Below, piece after piece: positions 1-8,010 of a stretch of 64,000 bases of DNA (position 1 is the first letter of the stretch; each line of letters begins with the position of its first letter). The DNA is from Chersky-806 sp038252255. GTDB taxonomy: Bacteria; Actinomycetota; Acidimicrobiia; IMCC26256; JAENVU01. The notes below the pieces were generated by a model. The model did no database searches, was not told the origin of the DNA, and saw only the letters and a program-made list of their open reading frames with translations. Location: contig JBBSAM010000019.1 in the NCBI GenBank assembly GCA_038252255.1, positions 1 to 64,000 of the forward strand, given 5' to 3'. The translations under genes and the position numbers were made by a program.

Positions 1-159
1 AGGACGGAGCGCCCGAGACCCCCGGGCTCAAGCTAACGACGGGCTCCCAGCGCCATAGAAAAAGACGAGCTCTGCCCGGCCGGCACATCCCGATTCTCAT
101 TCGCCGAGAGCGGCCCCGCCAGGGGCCATCACAGCTAACGCCTTGCTGACGTACTCGGC

Positions 160-375
160 ATGAGAGGGCACGTTCACAAGCGGGGGAGGACCTGGACATA
201 CGTGATGGACGCCGGCCGTGACCCGGCGACCGGCCATCGCCGCCAGCGCACCAAAGGTGGTTTTCGGACGCGGCGGGATGCCGAGGACGCGTTGGCGGTC
301 GCAGTGAGCTCCGTGAACGACGGCACGTACATCGCCAAGGATCCGCAGACCGTCGGCGAGTGGGCCTTGCTGCTG
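160..375 (+). pseudogene. Truncated phage/ICE-type integrase, N-terminal arm-binding domain only
   Basis: The first 65-70 codons read like the AP2-like arm-binding domain of actinobacterial tyrosine integrases: a start MRGHVHKRGRTWTY, then a D-PATG-RRQRTKGGF stretch and an RRDAEDAL helix, ending near QTVGEW where the core-binding domain would normally begin. The SAM-like and catalytic domains are absent. Around base 375-384 the sequence changes to cytochrome P450 coding sequence. I infer a deletion junction left by a lost mobile element, possibly the left edge of the accessory region that follows. Confidence 0.65.
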
Positions 376-383
376 CGGGCCCA

Positions 384-691
384 CTGCAGGCGTTCTTCGA
401 CAACCCGGACCAATGGGAGCGCTACAAGGCGGAACGGCCCGCGACTACCGCTGATGAGGTGGTGCGCTTCGGCACGCCGGTCCAGATGTTCCAGCGCACG
501 GCCCGGCAGACTCGGAGATCGGCGGCGAGAGGATCGCTCTCGGGGTCAACGGGTCGGGCTCTTGTACGGCTCGGCCAGCTACGACGAGGAGGTGTTCGAT
601 CAGCCGAACCGCTTCGACATCTTCCGCTATCCCAACCTCCATGTCGGTTTCGGTGGAGGTGGGGTGCACTTCTGCCCCGGATCGCGCGCTC
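384..691 (+). pseudogene. Decayed cytochrome P450 C-terminal fragment
   Basis: Three successive frames together spell the C-terminal third of a bacterial P450. The first frame has FFDNPDQWERYK and the K-helix ADEVVRFGTPVQMF (E-x-x-R). A second frame has EIGGERIALG. A third has GQRVGLLYGSASYDEEVFDQP and the haem-binding segment GFGGGGVHFCPG with the cysteine ligand. The first ~250 residues are missing and at least two frameshifts are needed, so no functional protein is expected. It is fused upstream to an integrase fragment, which marks a recombination scar. Confidence 0.65.
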
Positions 692-697
692 CACGGG

Positions 698-964
698 CTA
701 TCGATGGCAGTGCCATTCTCCGATGGATGGCTCGACGTTGACCATGACCTGCTCGCCGTTTCCGGCGACCTCGATGCCATGCAGGTTTTGATGGAGGAGG
801 CCGATGAGCTCCTCCATGGACATGGTGCCGAGCTCGACCTCCATGCATTGACTCGAGAACGAGCCATGCACCGCCGTCACGCCTGGGTCTTCCAACAACA
901 TGCCCCGTACGGTGTCGAAGCAGGACGGACAGTTCGCCCCTCGCATCTGGATCTGTGTGTTCAT
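698..964 (-). CDS. Heavy-metal-associated (HMA) domain protein, CopZ-like
   Basis: An 88-residue single-domain protein with the HMA metal-binding motif near its start (MRGANCPSCFDTV, the CxxC that binds Cu(I) or similar soft metals) followed by the usual beta-alpha-beta-beta-alpha-beta length. The start ATG has a good upstream Shine-Dalgarno (GAAGGAG). Proteins of this size act as cytosolic copper chaperones or sit beside P-type ATPases, but no ATPase is nearby. In this neighbourhood it could serve copper delivery linked to the NirK-type enzyme at 35 kb; that link is inference. Confidence 0.75.
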   Translation of the reverse strand: MNTQIQMRGANCPSCFDTVRGMLLEDPGVTAVHGSFSSQCMEVELGTMSMEELIGLLHQNLHGIEVAGNGEQVMVNVEPSIGEWHCHR

Positions 965-1012
965 TCGAGTCTCCTTCTCGTGATCGGCCGCGCCGAAGGG
1001 CGCTCGCCATAG

Positions 1013-2098
1013 CTAGGACGATGGGTGCGAATCGGTGCCCGAGCGCTGCTTGAGCGTCAGTCCGTTTCGACGGCGGTGGATGCTCAGGTAGGTCAGGCCG
1101 CGGTTCCCCGCTCGGATGGACCGTCGGCTGTCGCGTGGGATGAGAGCGAGGTTTCCGGCTGCGACGGGTTGCACTTCCTCGTCCATGGTCAGCTCACCAC
1201 TCCCGGATTGCACGTATACGAGGACGTCGACCTCATCGTTGCAGTGCTCGCCGATGGCGGCGCCGGGGCCGAGGCGAACCAGGTTGGCATCGAGGTCGCC
1301 GCCGTGCGGCAGGCTCCAGACGACCCCATCTCCACCGCGGGTCGGTACCGCGCCCAGATCGGTCACCGTCGCGCCCTCGTGGTGTGCATTGCCGGTCTTG
1401 ATCGATCGGGCTTCGAGCGCGATCGCCCCGGGGAACAGGCGATTGTTCTCCTTGTGGACGTGCAGGTGCAGATCGGCTTCCAGCTCGGCCAGCCCGTCGT
1501 AGAAGGCCCGGTAGCTGGCGCACCCGTCGGGCGGGGTGACGTAGCCGCGGGTTTGGGTCCGAAGAATCTGGAGCAGCTCGCCGGCCCGATCATGTTCGGC
1601 GCAGAGCACCGTGATCGGGGTCCGCACCGACAAGGTCGGGCGCATCTCGGTGTTCACCAACGATCGGATCATCGGAAAGAGCACTTGCTCCTCCCGCTGC
1701 AGATGGGGATCGAGATCGTCTCGGAGCTCCGTGAGGCTTGCCCGCACTTCGGAGAGCTCGGGATGTCGGTCGCCGTGCACACCGACGACCTTGTCGGCCA
1801 ACGCCGCCAAACGGGGGAGCTCCCGGTGCAGGTACGCATGATGCGTTGCCTCGAGGTGCACGGTGAGCTCGGCGAGGTCGAGCGACACCCAGTCTGATGC
1901 CGTGACGTCGCCGGTTCCGGTGCTCGCCGCACCAAGTTGCAGCGCGGCGGGATCGAGGCCGGCCGCTGCGCACGCTTCGTCCAACGAGCGCCCACCGCCA
2001 CAGCAATAGTCGAGGCCGAGGCCGTCGAAGACTCTTGCCAGATGCAGATGCTCGGTCACCAGCTCGCCGAGCGTCATGCGGGCGTCGATGTGGTTCAT
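1013..2098 (-). CDS. Di-iron Fe-S cluster repair protein (RIC/ScdA-like) fused to a C-terminal cupin
   Basis: Residues 1-60 form the ScdA N-terminal DUF542 domain, with the signature LDYCCGGGRSL. Residues ~75-245 are a hemerythrin-type four-helix domain with repeated His/Glu ligands (HLEATHHAYLH, HLQREEQVLFP, CAEHDRAGE, HVHKENNRLFP). RIC proteins repair Fe-S clusters damaged by NO or oxidants. Residues ~270-350 add a cupin (GPGAAIGEHCNDEVDVLVYV and a matching second half), which ordinary RIC proteins (about 220-240 aa) lack. The start codon overlaps the stop of the upstream membrane protein by 4 nt (ATGA), so the two are probably translationally coupled. The role in NO stress fits the truncated haemoglobins, suf and nirK genes nearby. 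Confidence 0.85.
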   Translation of the reverse strand: MNHIDARMTLGELVTEHLHLARVFDGLGLDYCCGGGRSLDEACAAAGLDPAALQLGAASTGTGDVTASDWVSLDLAELTVHLEATHHAYLHRELPRLAALADKVVGVHGDRHPELSEVRASLTELRDDLDPHLQREEQVLFPMIRSLVNTEMRPTLSVRTPITVLCAEHDRAGELLQILRTQTRGYVTPPDGCASYRAFYDGLAELEADLHLHVHKENNRLFPGAIALEARSIKTGNAHHEGATVTDLGAVPTRGGDGVVWSLPHGGDLDANLVRLGPGAAIGEHCNDEVDVLVYVQSGSGELTMDEEVQPVAAGNLALIPRDSRRSIRAGNRGLTYLSIHRRRNGLTLKQRSGTDSHPSS

Positions 2099-3375
2099 AG
2101 CTCTGCTCCTCGTCGTCTCGATCCATCGGTCACGCGCCCAAAGCCGTGCGTCCGCCGGGCGCCGCGTACCAGCAGTGCGGCGCGCGCAACTGTGTCGATC
2201 AACCAGATCAGGATCGCGGCTGCGGCAACTTCGGACGCGCCGAGCACCAATGCGATCGCAGCGACGTTCGCCGCGCCGAGGGCGAGCCACGAGCGCGTCG
2301 TTCGGAACCCGGCGGCCAGCTGCTGATGGCCGCCCGCTCGCAGTACTGGTCCGAGATACGCAACCGCGGCGGCGAGGATCTGCGCGTAGCCACCGACAAC
2401 GAGGACTCCCACCACGGTCGCCGTGAAAGCGTCGGTTCCGTGGCCGGCGTGCCACGCCGCCATGATCGTCGCGCCGACCCACCACGCCACTCCGGCGCCG
2501 AGCTGCACGAGACGCGGACCGGCCCACTGCGACTGCTTGGCGCGGATCGTCGGCAGGAGAGCGACCAGCCCGAGGACCCCCACGGCGTAGGCACTGAGCC
2601 CGACCGCGGCGACAACCGGCCGCGCGGCCAGGAATCCGACCGTGGTCGCGCTGAGCGCTCCCACGAACCACGTGAGCACCAGACTCTGGGCGCGTCCGCT
2701 CACCCGCGGCGACATCTTGACCCGCGCCTGCGTCGCGGTGAAAAAGGGGAGTGTGCCAGCGATCACGAGCCCTACGAGTCCGAGGAGGTTGAGGGCCAAG
2801 TGAGCCGCACGCACGCGGCCGTACATCGGCGCGTCGAGCCCGGTCGCCATCGCGATGCCGAGCGCACAGCCCCCGAGCCCAGCCGCCAACGCGATGAGAT
2901 ACCAACGCCGCGCAACGTCGAAGCGTCGCTGCACACCGCCCGAAACTGTTCTCTGCAACGAGACGCCGAGCACGACGAGAGCAGCAATCACTAATGCACC
3001 GCCCGCGGCGACGAATCCGCTCGGCCACCGGAGCTCACGTGCGATTGCGAGCAATGCGACGCCCGCCGCAAGAAGCCACCGCTGGATCGCGGCCACGCGA
3101 TCGGACGGGGGTGTTCCGGCGGCCCAGGTCACCGCGAACAGCTGCGTTGCCGCCGAGATCGCAAGGAGCAGCGCACCGACGAGGAAGAGGTGGAGCGACA
3201 GCCAGTCTCCGGTGCGGTGCGGCACCACCAGCGCCACCGTGGCCGCAACCGCGAACCCCCCGGCCAGCCCCAGGGTGAAGCGCGCCTGGCGCTGCACGAT
3301 GGCGACCCGACCCGCCGAACCGCGTGGCGCGGAATCGCTCGCGCGACCCGTTGGTTCGACGGGTGTCCTGGTCAT
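2095..3375 (-). CDS. NnrS-like polytopic membrane protein
   Basis: About 426 aa, very hydrophobic, with roughly 10-12 membrane segments. It contains an AHLALNLLGLVGLVIAGTLP segment that resembles the haem/copper-type membrane domain found in NnrS proteins and in the membrane part of actinobacterial NirK-fused copper oxidases. NnrS proteins help cells tolerate NO and NO-derived metal complexes. I chose the ATG at 3375 because the upstream in-frame sequence is basic and low quality; a GTG two codons earlier is also possible. It overlaps the RIC-cupin gene by 4 nt, which supports a joint NO-damage role. The family assignment is by resemblance only. Confidence 0.6.
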   Translation of the reverse strand: MTRTPVEPTGRASDSAPRGSAGRVAIVQRQARFTLGLAGGFAVAATVALVVPHRTGDWLSLHLFLVGALLLAISAATQLFAVTWAAGTPPSDRVAAIQRWLLAAGVALLAIARELRWPSGFVAAGGALVIAALVVLGVSLQRTVSGGVQRRFDVARRWYLIALAAGLGGCALGIAMATGLDAPMYGRVRAAHLALNLLGLVGLVIAGTLPFFTATQARVKMSPRVSGRAQSLVLTWFVGALSATTVGFLAARPVVAAVGLSAYAVGVLGLVALLPTIRAKQSQWAGPRLVQLGAGVAWWVGATIMAAWHAGHGTDAFTATVVGVLVVGGYAQILAAAVAYLGPVLRAGGHQQLAAGFRTTRSWLALGAANVAAIALVLGASEVAAAAILIWLIDTVARAALLVRGARRTHGFGRVTDGSRRRGAEL

Positions 3376-3457
3376 GTTCACGTCACCGATCCCACAGCGC
3401 CGGCGACCTGCGAGACGGACCCGAACCACGTCGGCGAGGTCACGTAGGGACACATCG

Positions 3458-3835
3458 TCATGGGGAGGCGGCGAAGTGATCGCCGACGTTGGCGCGGTAA
3501 CTCGGCTCCTGCTCGCGCGCCTCGTCATAGTCCGGTGCACCCCGGACCTGCTCCTTGGTGCAAGACAGATACACCCGACGGTCAGCGGCATCGATGTATT
3601 GCACGACACCGCCGGGGATCACGCGCTTCTTGCCCGAGATCCAGAACCCAGTGTCCACGACGAGCGAGTGGTAGTTCGTTCCGTTGTTCGTTGCGTCGAC
3701 CTTGCCGATGTGTCCATCGGTCGCCTCGACCTCGTAGTCAGTCAAGTCGGGGAAGGAGGACGGAGTGTCGGCCGGTCCGCTGGAGTCGTCGGCGAGTCCC
3801 TGATCCCACACGCTCCAGAGCCAGATATCGGACAT
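3458..3835 (-). CDS. PRC-barrel domain protein
   Basis: A 125-residue soluble protein with an N-terminal stretch rich in Ser, Asp and Pro, followed by a PRC-barrel-like segment (DYEVEATDGHIGKVDA, then VVDTGFWISGKKRVIPGGVVQYID and RRVYLSCTKEQVRGAP). PRC-barrel proteins of this type in actinobacteria are small stress-associated proteins of unclear biochemical role. It is transcribed away from the PQ-loop gene. A half-conserved CTAG operator (3856-3871) lies 20 bp upstream of its start, which would place it in the proposed redox/NO regulon. Confidence 0.7.
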   Translation of the reverse strand: MSDIWLWSVWDQGLADDSSGPADTPSSFPDLTDYEVEATDGHIGKVDATNNGTNYHSLVVDTGFWISGKKRVIPGGVVQYIDAADRRVYLSCTKEQVRGAPDYDEAREQEPSYRANVGDHFAASP

Positions 3836-3855
3836 GGTCGACCTCCGAGGTTTTC

Positions 3856-3871
3856 TCTAGTATATGATGTA
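3856..3871. promoter_or_regulatory. CTAG operator copy a (left half conserved)
   Basis: TCTAGT at 3856-3861 matches the left half of the recurring palindrome; after the 4-nt spacer ATAT the right half is GATGTA and poorly conserved. An outer TTCTC/GAGAA pair flanks it. It sits in an AT-rich stretch 20 bp upstream of the PRC-barrel gene, overlapping a likely -10 element (TAGTATAT). Confidence 0.45.
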
Positions 3872-3926
3872 AATAAACGAGAAGCAACGGACAGCTCCCA
3901 GTCCTACGGGCCGAGGAGGTATGGGC

Positions 3927-4238
3927 GTGCTGCCGACTGAGGTGGCCGGTTTCGTCGGTACGGGCTTGGCGGCTGCCGCCTACGTCCCCCAGATCGCGCA
4001 CTTGACACGGGCGCGCTGCTCGGCGGGCATCAGTCAATTTGCGTTCGGAGCCTGGTTGGTCGCATCCGTGCTTGTGACCACCCATGCCGTTGCGATCCGA
4101 GCGAATGTCTTCATCGGTCTCGGCCTGGTCCAGATCATCGCGACCAGCGTCATCTGCGTCTACGCAACGATCTATAGGAACTCGAGCTGTGAGCTTCACG
4201 CGCTTTGGAACGTCCAAAGGAGCGCTGAAGGCGGCTGA
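3927..4238 (+). CDS. PQ-loop/SemiSWEET-like small membrane protein
   Basis: About 103 aa with three predicted membrane helices and the PQ motif (AAAAYVPQIAHL) near the end of helix 1, as in SemiSWEET/PQ-loop proteins, which dimerise to move small solutes such as sugars. A strong ribosome-binding site GAGGAGGT ends at 3920. The ATG at 3921 directly abuts it, while a GTG at 3927 has normal 6-nt spacing, so GTG is the likelier start. The C-terminal ~20 residues after the last helix are hydrophilic. The gene ends 2 bp from the convergent NuoF-like gene. The substrate is unknown. Confidence 0.65.
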   Translation: MLPTEVAGFVGTGLAAAAYVPQIAHLTRARCSAGISQFAFGAWLVASVLVTTHAVAIRANVFIGLGLVQIIATSVICVYATIYRNSSCELHALWNVQRSAEGG

Positions 4239-4239
4239 G

Positions 4240-5634
4240 TCAAACCGGCGCGTATGTCCAATCAGGTTGCTTGCGCTGCTGTGCCTCGTCGTAGATTGCG
4301 ACGCCATCCTTGATGTCGACGATCTTCGGGATCGGAAGGGTTTGCAAGAAGGCGGGGCGCACCGCTTCCGAGGTGAACTCTTCGGGGAACCGGCGCAGGA
4401 GACTGCTGATGACGCGCTGTTCTTCCTCGCCCAGGAAGCATCGGTTCTGGTTCGTGACGTCTCGGAGGCGTTGACCGATGATCTCGATGTCGGGAGACTC
4501 CTCGTCGGTTGCGGCGAGTGCGTCGAGATGGCGGGTGATCTCGCCGGTTCCGAATTTGCAGGCGCGACACTGGCCGCACGATTCGACGTAGAGGAACCGC
4601 GACACCATGCGAGCGACGGAGAGCATGCTGCGGGTGTCGTCGAACACGATGAAGCCGGCCGAGCCCAGGCCGCCCCCCGCGACTTGGAGGTCCTCGTAGC
4701 TGACTGGTGTGTCGAGCTCGTCACGGGTGAGGACGGGATTGGAGACGCCGGACAGCACGGCCTTGACGGAGCGACCCTTCGTGGGACCGCCTCCCAGCTG
4801 ATCGATGACGTCGCGCAACCGTGTCCCGGGCTCGATCTCGCCGTAGCCCGCGTGAGCGACGTCGCCGACGACGGTACAGATCAGGGGACCCGGCGTGTGT
4901 GCAGTCCCGATGGCCCGGTACCACGCCGCGCCGCGGGTAAGGATGAGGGGTACGTTCGCGAGCGATTCGACGTTGTTCACGAGGGTCGGGTTGGAGCCGG
5001 TTGTTGCGGGATCCTCGGTCGGCCCCACGCCGGCTGACCAGCCCTCTTGAGGAGTCGTGGCGTAGAGGCCGTGGAGATATGGCGGCAGCCATCGCGGCAT
5101 GGGCTCGTTGCCTTCGATGACCTCGAGCAAGGCCTTCTCTTCCCCGAAGAGATACTCCTCGGGACCGCCGACGAGGCTCATCGGCGCATCGCACAGGAGG
5201 CCGGCATCGGCCATCTCACGCAACGCGCGTTCGAGCGCCGCGATCTCCGGTGCGAACGTCGCTTTCACTGCGACGAATGCCTCCCGCGCGTGAACGACGG
5301 TCGCGGCAACCGACAGCCCTTCGAGCACCAGATATGGATTTGTGCGCATGAGTGGGCGGTCCTTGAACGTTCCCGGTTCGCCCTCGGCGCCGTTCGCGAC
5401 GACGTACCGATCGCCGAGCTCCGGGCCGCCGCCGGCGACCGATCGCCACTTCGTCGCTGTAGGGAACCCGCCGCCTCCTCGACCGCGCAATCCCGCGTCC
5501 TCGAGCTGGTCGAGAACCCACGCGGCGCCGCGTTCACGTGCGGCGGGAAGCGCGCGTCCGCCGCCGGCCGCGAGGTATTCGTCCAGAGACGCCAACGGTC
5601 TGGTGGGCAACAGCAAGTTCGGCTCGATGCTCAT
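4240..5634 (-). CDS. NuoF-like NADH dehydrogenase 51-kDa subunit, stand-alone
   Basis: 464 aa with all hallmarks of the NuoF/HoxF flavoprotein. These are the glycine-rich FMN/NADH loop GLRGRGGGGFPTATKW (residues ~48-63), the ANGAEGEPGTFKDRPLM segment, and a complete [4Fe-4S] set SCGQCRACKFGT plus NQNRCFLG near the C-terminus. No NuoE, NuoG or other complex I genes are present here. It is the last gene of the haemoglobin-suf operon, and its start overlaps the AhpD-like gene by 4 nt (ATGA). I infer it transfers electrons from NADH to a partner in Fe-S assembly or NO reduction; the partner is unknown. Confidence 0.85.
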   Translation of the reverse strand: MSIEPNLLLPTRPLASLDEYLAAGGGRALPAARERGAAWVLDQLEDAGLRGRGGGGFPTATKWRSVAGGGPELGDRYVVANGAEGEPGTFKDRPLMRTNPYLVLEGLSVAATVVHAREAFVAVKATFAPEIAALERALREMADAGLLCDAPMSLVGGPEEYLFGEEKALLEVIEGNEPMPRWLPPYLHGLYATTPQEGWSAGVGPTEDPATTGSNPTLVNNVESLANVPLILTRGAAWYRAIGTAHTPGPLICTVVGDVAHAGYGEIEPGTRLRDVIDQLGGGPTKGRSVKAVLSGVSNPVLTRDELDTPVSYEDLQVAGGGLGSAGFIVFDDTRSMLSVARMVSRFLYVESCGQCRACKFGTGEITRHLDALAATDEESPDIEIIGQRLRDVTNQNRCFLGEEEQRVISSLLRRFPEEFTSEAVRPAFLQTLPIPKIVDIKDGVAIYDEAQQRKQPDWTYAPV

Positions 5635-6083
5635 GTCCCTGACCGGACGTATCTGCCGACTGGCGAACGGAGTCCCACGGCGAAGCGGTTCCAGCCATTG
5701 ATCGCGACGATGGCCAGGGTGAGGGCCACGATCTCGTCGGGATCGAACTCACCCTCTACGTGCTCGTACACGTCGTCGGGGGCGCCCGATTGGGGGAGGA
5801 GTGTCAGTGCCTCGCACCAGGCGAGTGCGGCACGCTCGCGAGGCGAGTAGACCGGCGCTTCCTTCCAGACCGTCGTCAGGTGGAGGCGCTGCGGGTCGAC
5901 GCCGATGGCCGTTGCGTCCTTCGTATGCATGTCCACGCAGAAGCCGCATCCGTTGAGCTGAGACGCGCGCAACTTCACCAGCTCGAGCAGCTCGGGTTCG
6001 AGTGAACTGGCGTGCACCGCTTCTTCGAGCTTGCTCATCGCCTGGATCGCCGCAGGATAGGTCTTGCGGTAGTCGATGCGCAT
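5631..6083 (-). CDS. AhpD/carboxymuconolactone decarboxylase-like alkylhydroperoxidase
   Basis: 150 aa. The AhpD-type redox motif NGCGFCVDMHTKDA carries the CxxC pair and downstream His of the proton-relay centre, preceded by the family's LVKLRASQLN helix. Such proteins reduce peroxides with a thiol partner. The start MRIDYRKTYP at 6083 follows a purine-rich leader. It is separated by ~60 bp from sufT and overlaps the NuoF-like gene by 4 nt. Its place inside the suf operon suggests peroxide protection of Fe-S assembly; the physiological reductant cannot be told from sequence. Confidence 0.82.
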   Translation of the reverse strand: MRIDYRKTYPAAIQAMSKLEEAVHASSLEPELLELVKLRASQLNGCGFCVDMHTKDATAIGVDPQRLHLTTVWKEAPVYSPRERAALAWCEALTLLPQSGAPDDVYEHVEGEFDPDEIVALTLAIVAINGWNRFAVGLRSPVGRYVRSGT

Positions 6084-6145
6084 CGGCTTCCTCTCGGGAA
6101 CGGGCTGGCTCGCGCCGGCGGGGACGGGCACTCGAGGCTCGGCGT

Positions 6146-6697
6146 TCAGAGCATCCCGAGGTGGAGACGGGCCGCTTCAGACATGCGGTCGATGCTCCAC
6201 GGTGGATCCCACACGAGGTTGACCTCGACGTCGTCGACGCCCGGAACTGCACGGACCGCGTTCGCGGCGTCGATCTGCAGGATGTTTCCCATACCGCATC
6301 CGGGCGCAGTCATCGACATGTCGATCGCGATCAGTCGGCCACCGTCGGGGAGTCGCTGCTCCTCGCATCGATAGATGAGTCCGAGCTCGACGACGCTCAC
6401 GGGTATTTCCGGGTCATAGACGCTCTGGAGCGCGGCGTCGACCTGGCTCATCGCAAAGGATCCTGACTCAGGGAGCGCGGCCTCGAGTGCCGGCCGGTCC
6501 CGGCCCAGCGCGTCCGCGTCGGCGCCGGCGATTCGTAGCAGCGCGCCGGTGCTGGTTCGAACGGTGATGTTTCCGCCCAACGTCTGCATGACCCGCACGG
6601 TCTCGCCGGTGCGCAACGTTGTCTGCACGCCGATCGGAATCGTTGTCGCGATGCAGTCTCGTACCAGCTCGATCGGCTCATTCGCAGGGCTCGTCAT
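6146..6697 (-). CDS. sufT: SufT, MIP18-family Fe-S assembly factor (long form)
   Basis: 183 aa in two parts. The N-terminal ~80 residues (EPIELVRDCIATTIPIGVQ, then TVRVMQTLGGNITV and RIAGADADALG) are characteristic of the long SufT type. The C-terminal MIP18/DUF59 domain has YDPEIPVSVVELGLIY and MSMTAPGCGMG with the conserved Cys. SufT helps maturation of Fe-S proteins under high demand. It begins 4 nt inside the end of sufD. The sufS and sufU genes that usually accompany actinobacterial suf clusters are absent from this operon. Confidence 0.88.
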   Translation of the reverse strand: MTSPANEPIELVRDCIATTIPIGVQTTLRTGETVRVMQTLGGNITVRTSTGALLRIAGADADALGRDRPALEAALPESGSFAMSQVDAALQSVYDPEIPVSVVELGLIYRCEEQRLPDGGRLIAIDMSMTAPGCGMGNILQIDAANAVRAVPGVDDVEVNLVWDPPWSIDRMSEAARLHLGML

Positions 6698-8010
6698 GCG
6701 GAACCCTCTGTCGAAAGTGGCGGTGTGCCGGAAGATCGCTTCGTCGCGATCGCCGCGTCCAAGTGCGAACGCAGCATCATCGGTTGGACGGCTTCGGTCA
6801 TCCCGGCGATGAACGCTTGGATCAGCAGGGTTCGGGCATCGTGTTCCGAGATCCCGCGGGTCCGGAGGTAGAAGAGCGCCTCGGAGTCGAGGCGACCGAC
6901 CGCGGCACCGTGCGTGCACTTGACATCTTCGGCGAAGATCTCGAGCCAGGGACGCGTATCCGCTTCGGCGGTCGGCTTCAAGAGCAGGCTGCGACTCGTT
7001 TGCGCCGCGTCGGTCGCGGTGGTGCCGGGTTGCACGATGATCCGGCCACTGAACGAGCCTCGGGCATGGTCGTCGATCACACCTTTGAATTGTTGCCGGC
7101 TGGTACATGCCGACGCGGCGTGCTCGACGGTGATGACGTTGTCGTGGCGTTGCGTCACGTTGGGCAGGTAGAGCCCGTCGAGCTCGACGGTTGCGTCGTT
7201 GCCGCCGAGTACGACGTCCACCGCGTTGCGGGCGATGCCGGCGCCGAGCATGAACGAGCACGAGCGAACCGACGAACCGCAGGCTTGACGGATGTTCGTG
7301 TGTGCGAGGTGCGTTGCACCTGCTCCCTCGGCTTGGACCTTGTAGTGGGTCACAACGGCGCCGGGTTCGACGACGATCGTGGTCGCGGCGTTCGTCAGGC
7401 CAGGACCGTCGAAGCCGGCGTAGGTTTCGATGAGCGTGACCTCACTGCTCGTCGCGGCGCGCAGCAGGGTGCGTGGGTGCGTCGCTGCCGGCCTGGCGCC
7501 CGGCACCGACAGGTAGACGACGTGAATCGGTTCGCGCACGTGTGTGTCGCGATCGACGAGTACCACCGCGCCGTCGCGACCGGCGATCTGGTTCAGCGCC
7601 TGGAACCCGTCGAATCGAGTTCGATCCGCGGCGGTCGCGACGTATGGCCCCGAGGGCTTGATCGTCAACGCGGCCTCGTTGCAACAGTTGACCCCGGCGT
7701 TGACCATCGCATTCCGGGACAGCTCGGGTGCGAAGAACCCGTTGATGAACACGAGGCGGGGTCCGCGATGGTCGCCGGCCAGCTCGTTGAGCATCGCGAG
7801 GTCGACCGCATCGGGTGTCGGCTTCGACACCGGGTCGAAGGTGGCCGCGAGGATCTTGTCGATCGGCGTGTACTTCCATGCCTCGTCTCGAGCGGTCGGC
7901 AGGCCGATTGTCTCGAGCCATGCCTCGGCACCCGGCGCCGATGACCGCTCACCGAGGAGCGCGGTGTCGTCCGGTACCAGGCGCTCCAGGAGCGGCGAGG
8001 TCGTGATCAT
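6694..8010 (-). CDS. sufD: SufD, Fe-S scaffold complex subunit
   Basis: 438 aa, with the SufB/SufD beta-helix core (for example HTRTLLRAATSSEVTLIETYAG and the C-terminal TRGISEHDARTLLIQAFIAGM). SufD pairs with SufB and the SufC ATPase to form the SufBCD scaffold on which clusters are built. The N-terminal region includes a TARDEAWKYTP motif typical of SufD. The start overlaps sufC by 4 nt and the end overlaps sufT by 4 nt, consistent with one tightly coupled operon. Confidence 0.9.
   Translation of the reverse strand: MITTSPLLERLVPDDTALLGERSSAPGAEAWLETIGLPTARDEAWKYTPIDKILAATFDPVSKPTPDAVDLAMLNELAGDHRGPRLVFINGFFAPELSRNAMVNAGVNCCNEAALTIKPSGPYVATAADRTRFDGFQALNQIAGRDGAVVLVDRDTHVREPIHVVYLSVPGARPAATHPRTLLRAATSSEVTLIETYAGFDGPGLTNAATTIVVEPGAVVTHYKVQAEGAGATHLAHTNIRQACGSSVRSCSFMLGAGIARNAVDVVLGGNDATVELDGLYLPNVTQRHDNVITVEHAASACTSRQQFKGVIDDHARGSFSGRIIVQPGTTATDAAQTSRSLLLKPTAEADTRPWLEIFAEDVKCTHGAAVGRLDSEALFYLRTRGISEHDARTLLIQAFIAGMTEAVQPMMLRSHLDAAIATKRSSGTPPLSTEGSA

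Noticed and set aside
2099..3028. Upstream extension of the RIC reading frame
   Set aside because: It runs through the NnrS-like gene in another frame and has no domain or start signal; the ATG at 2098 is the true start.
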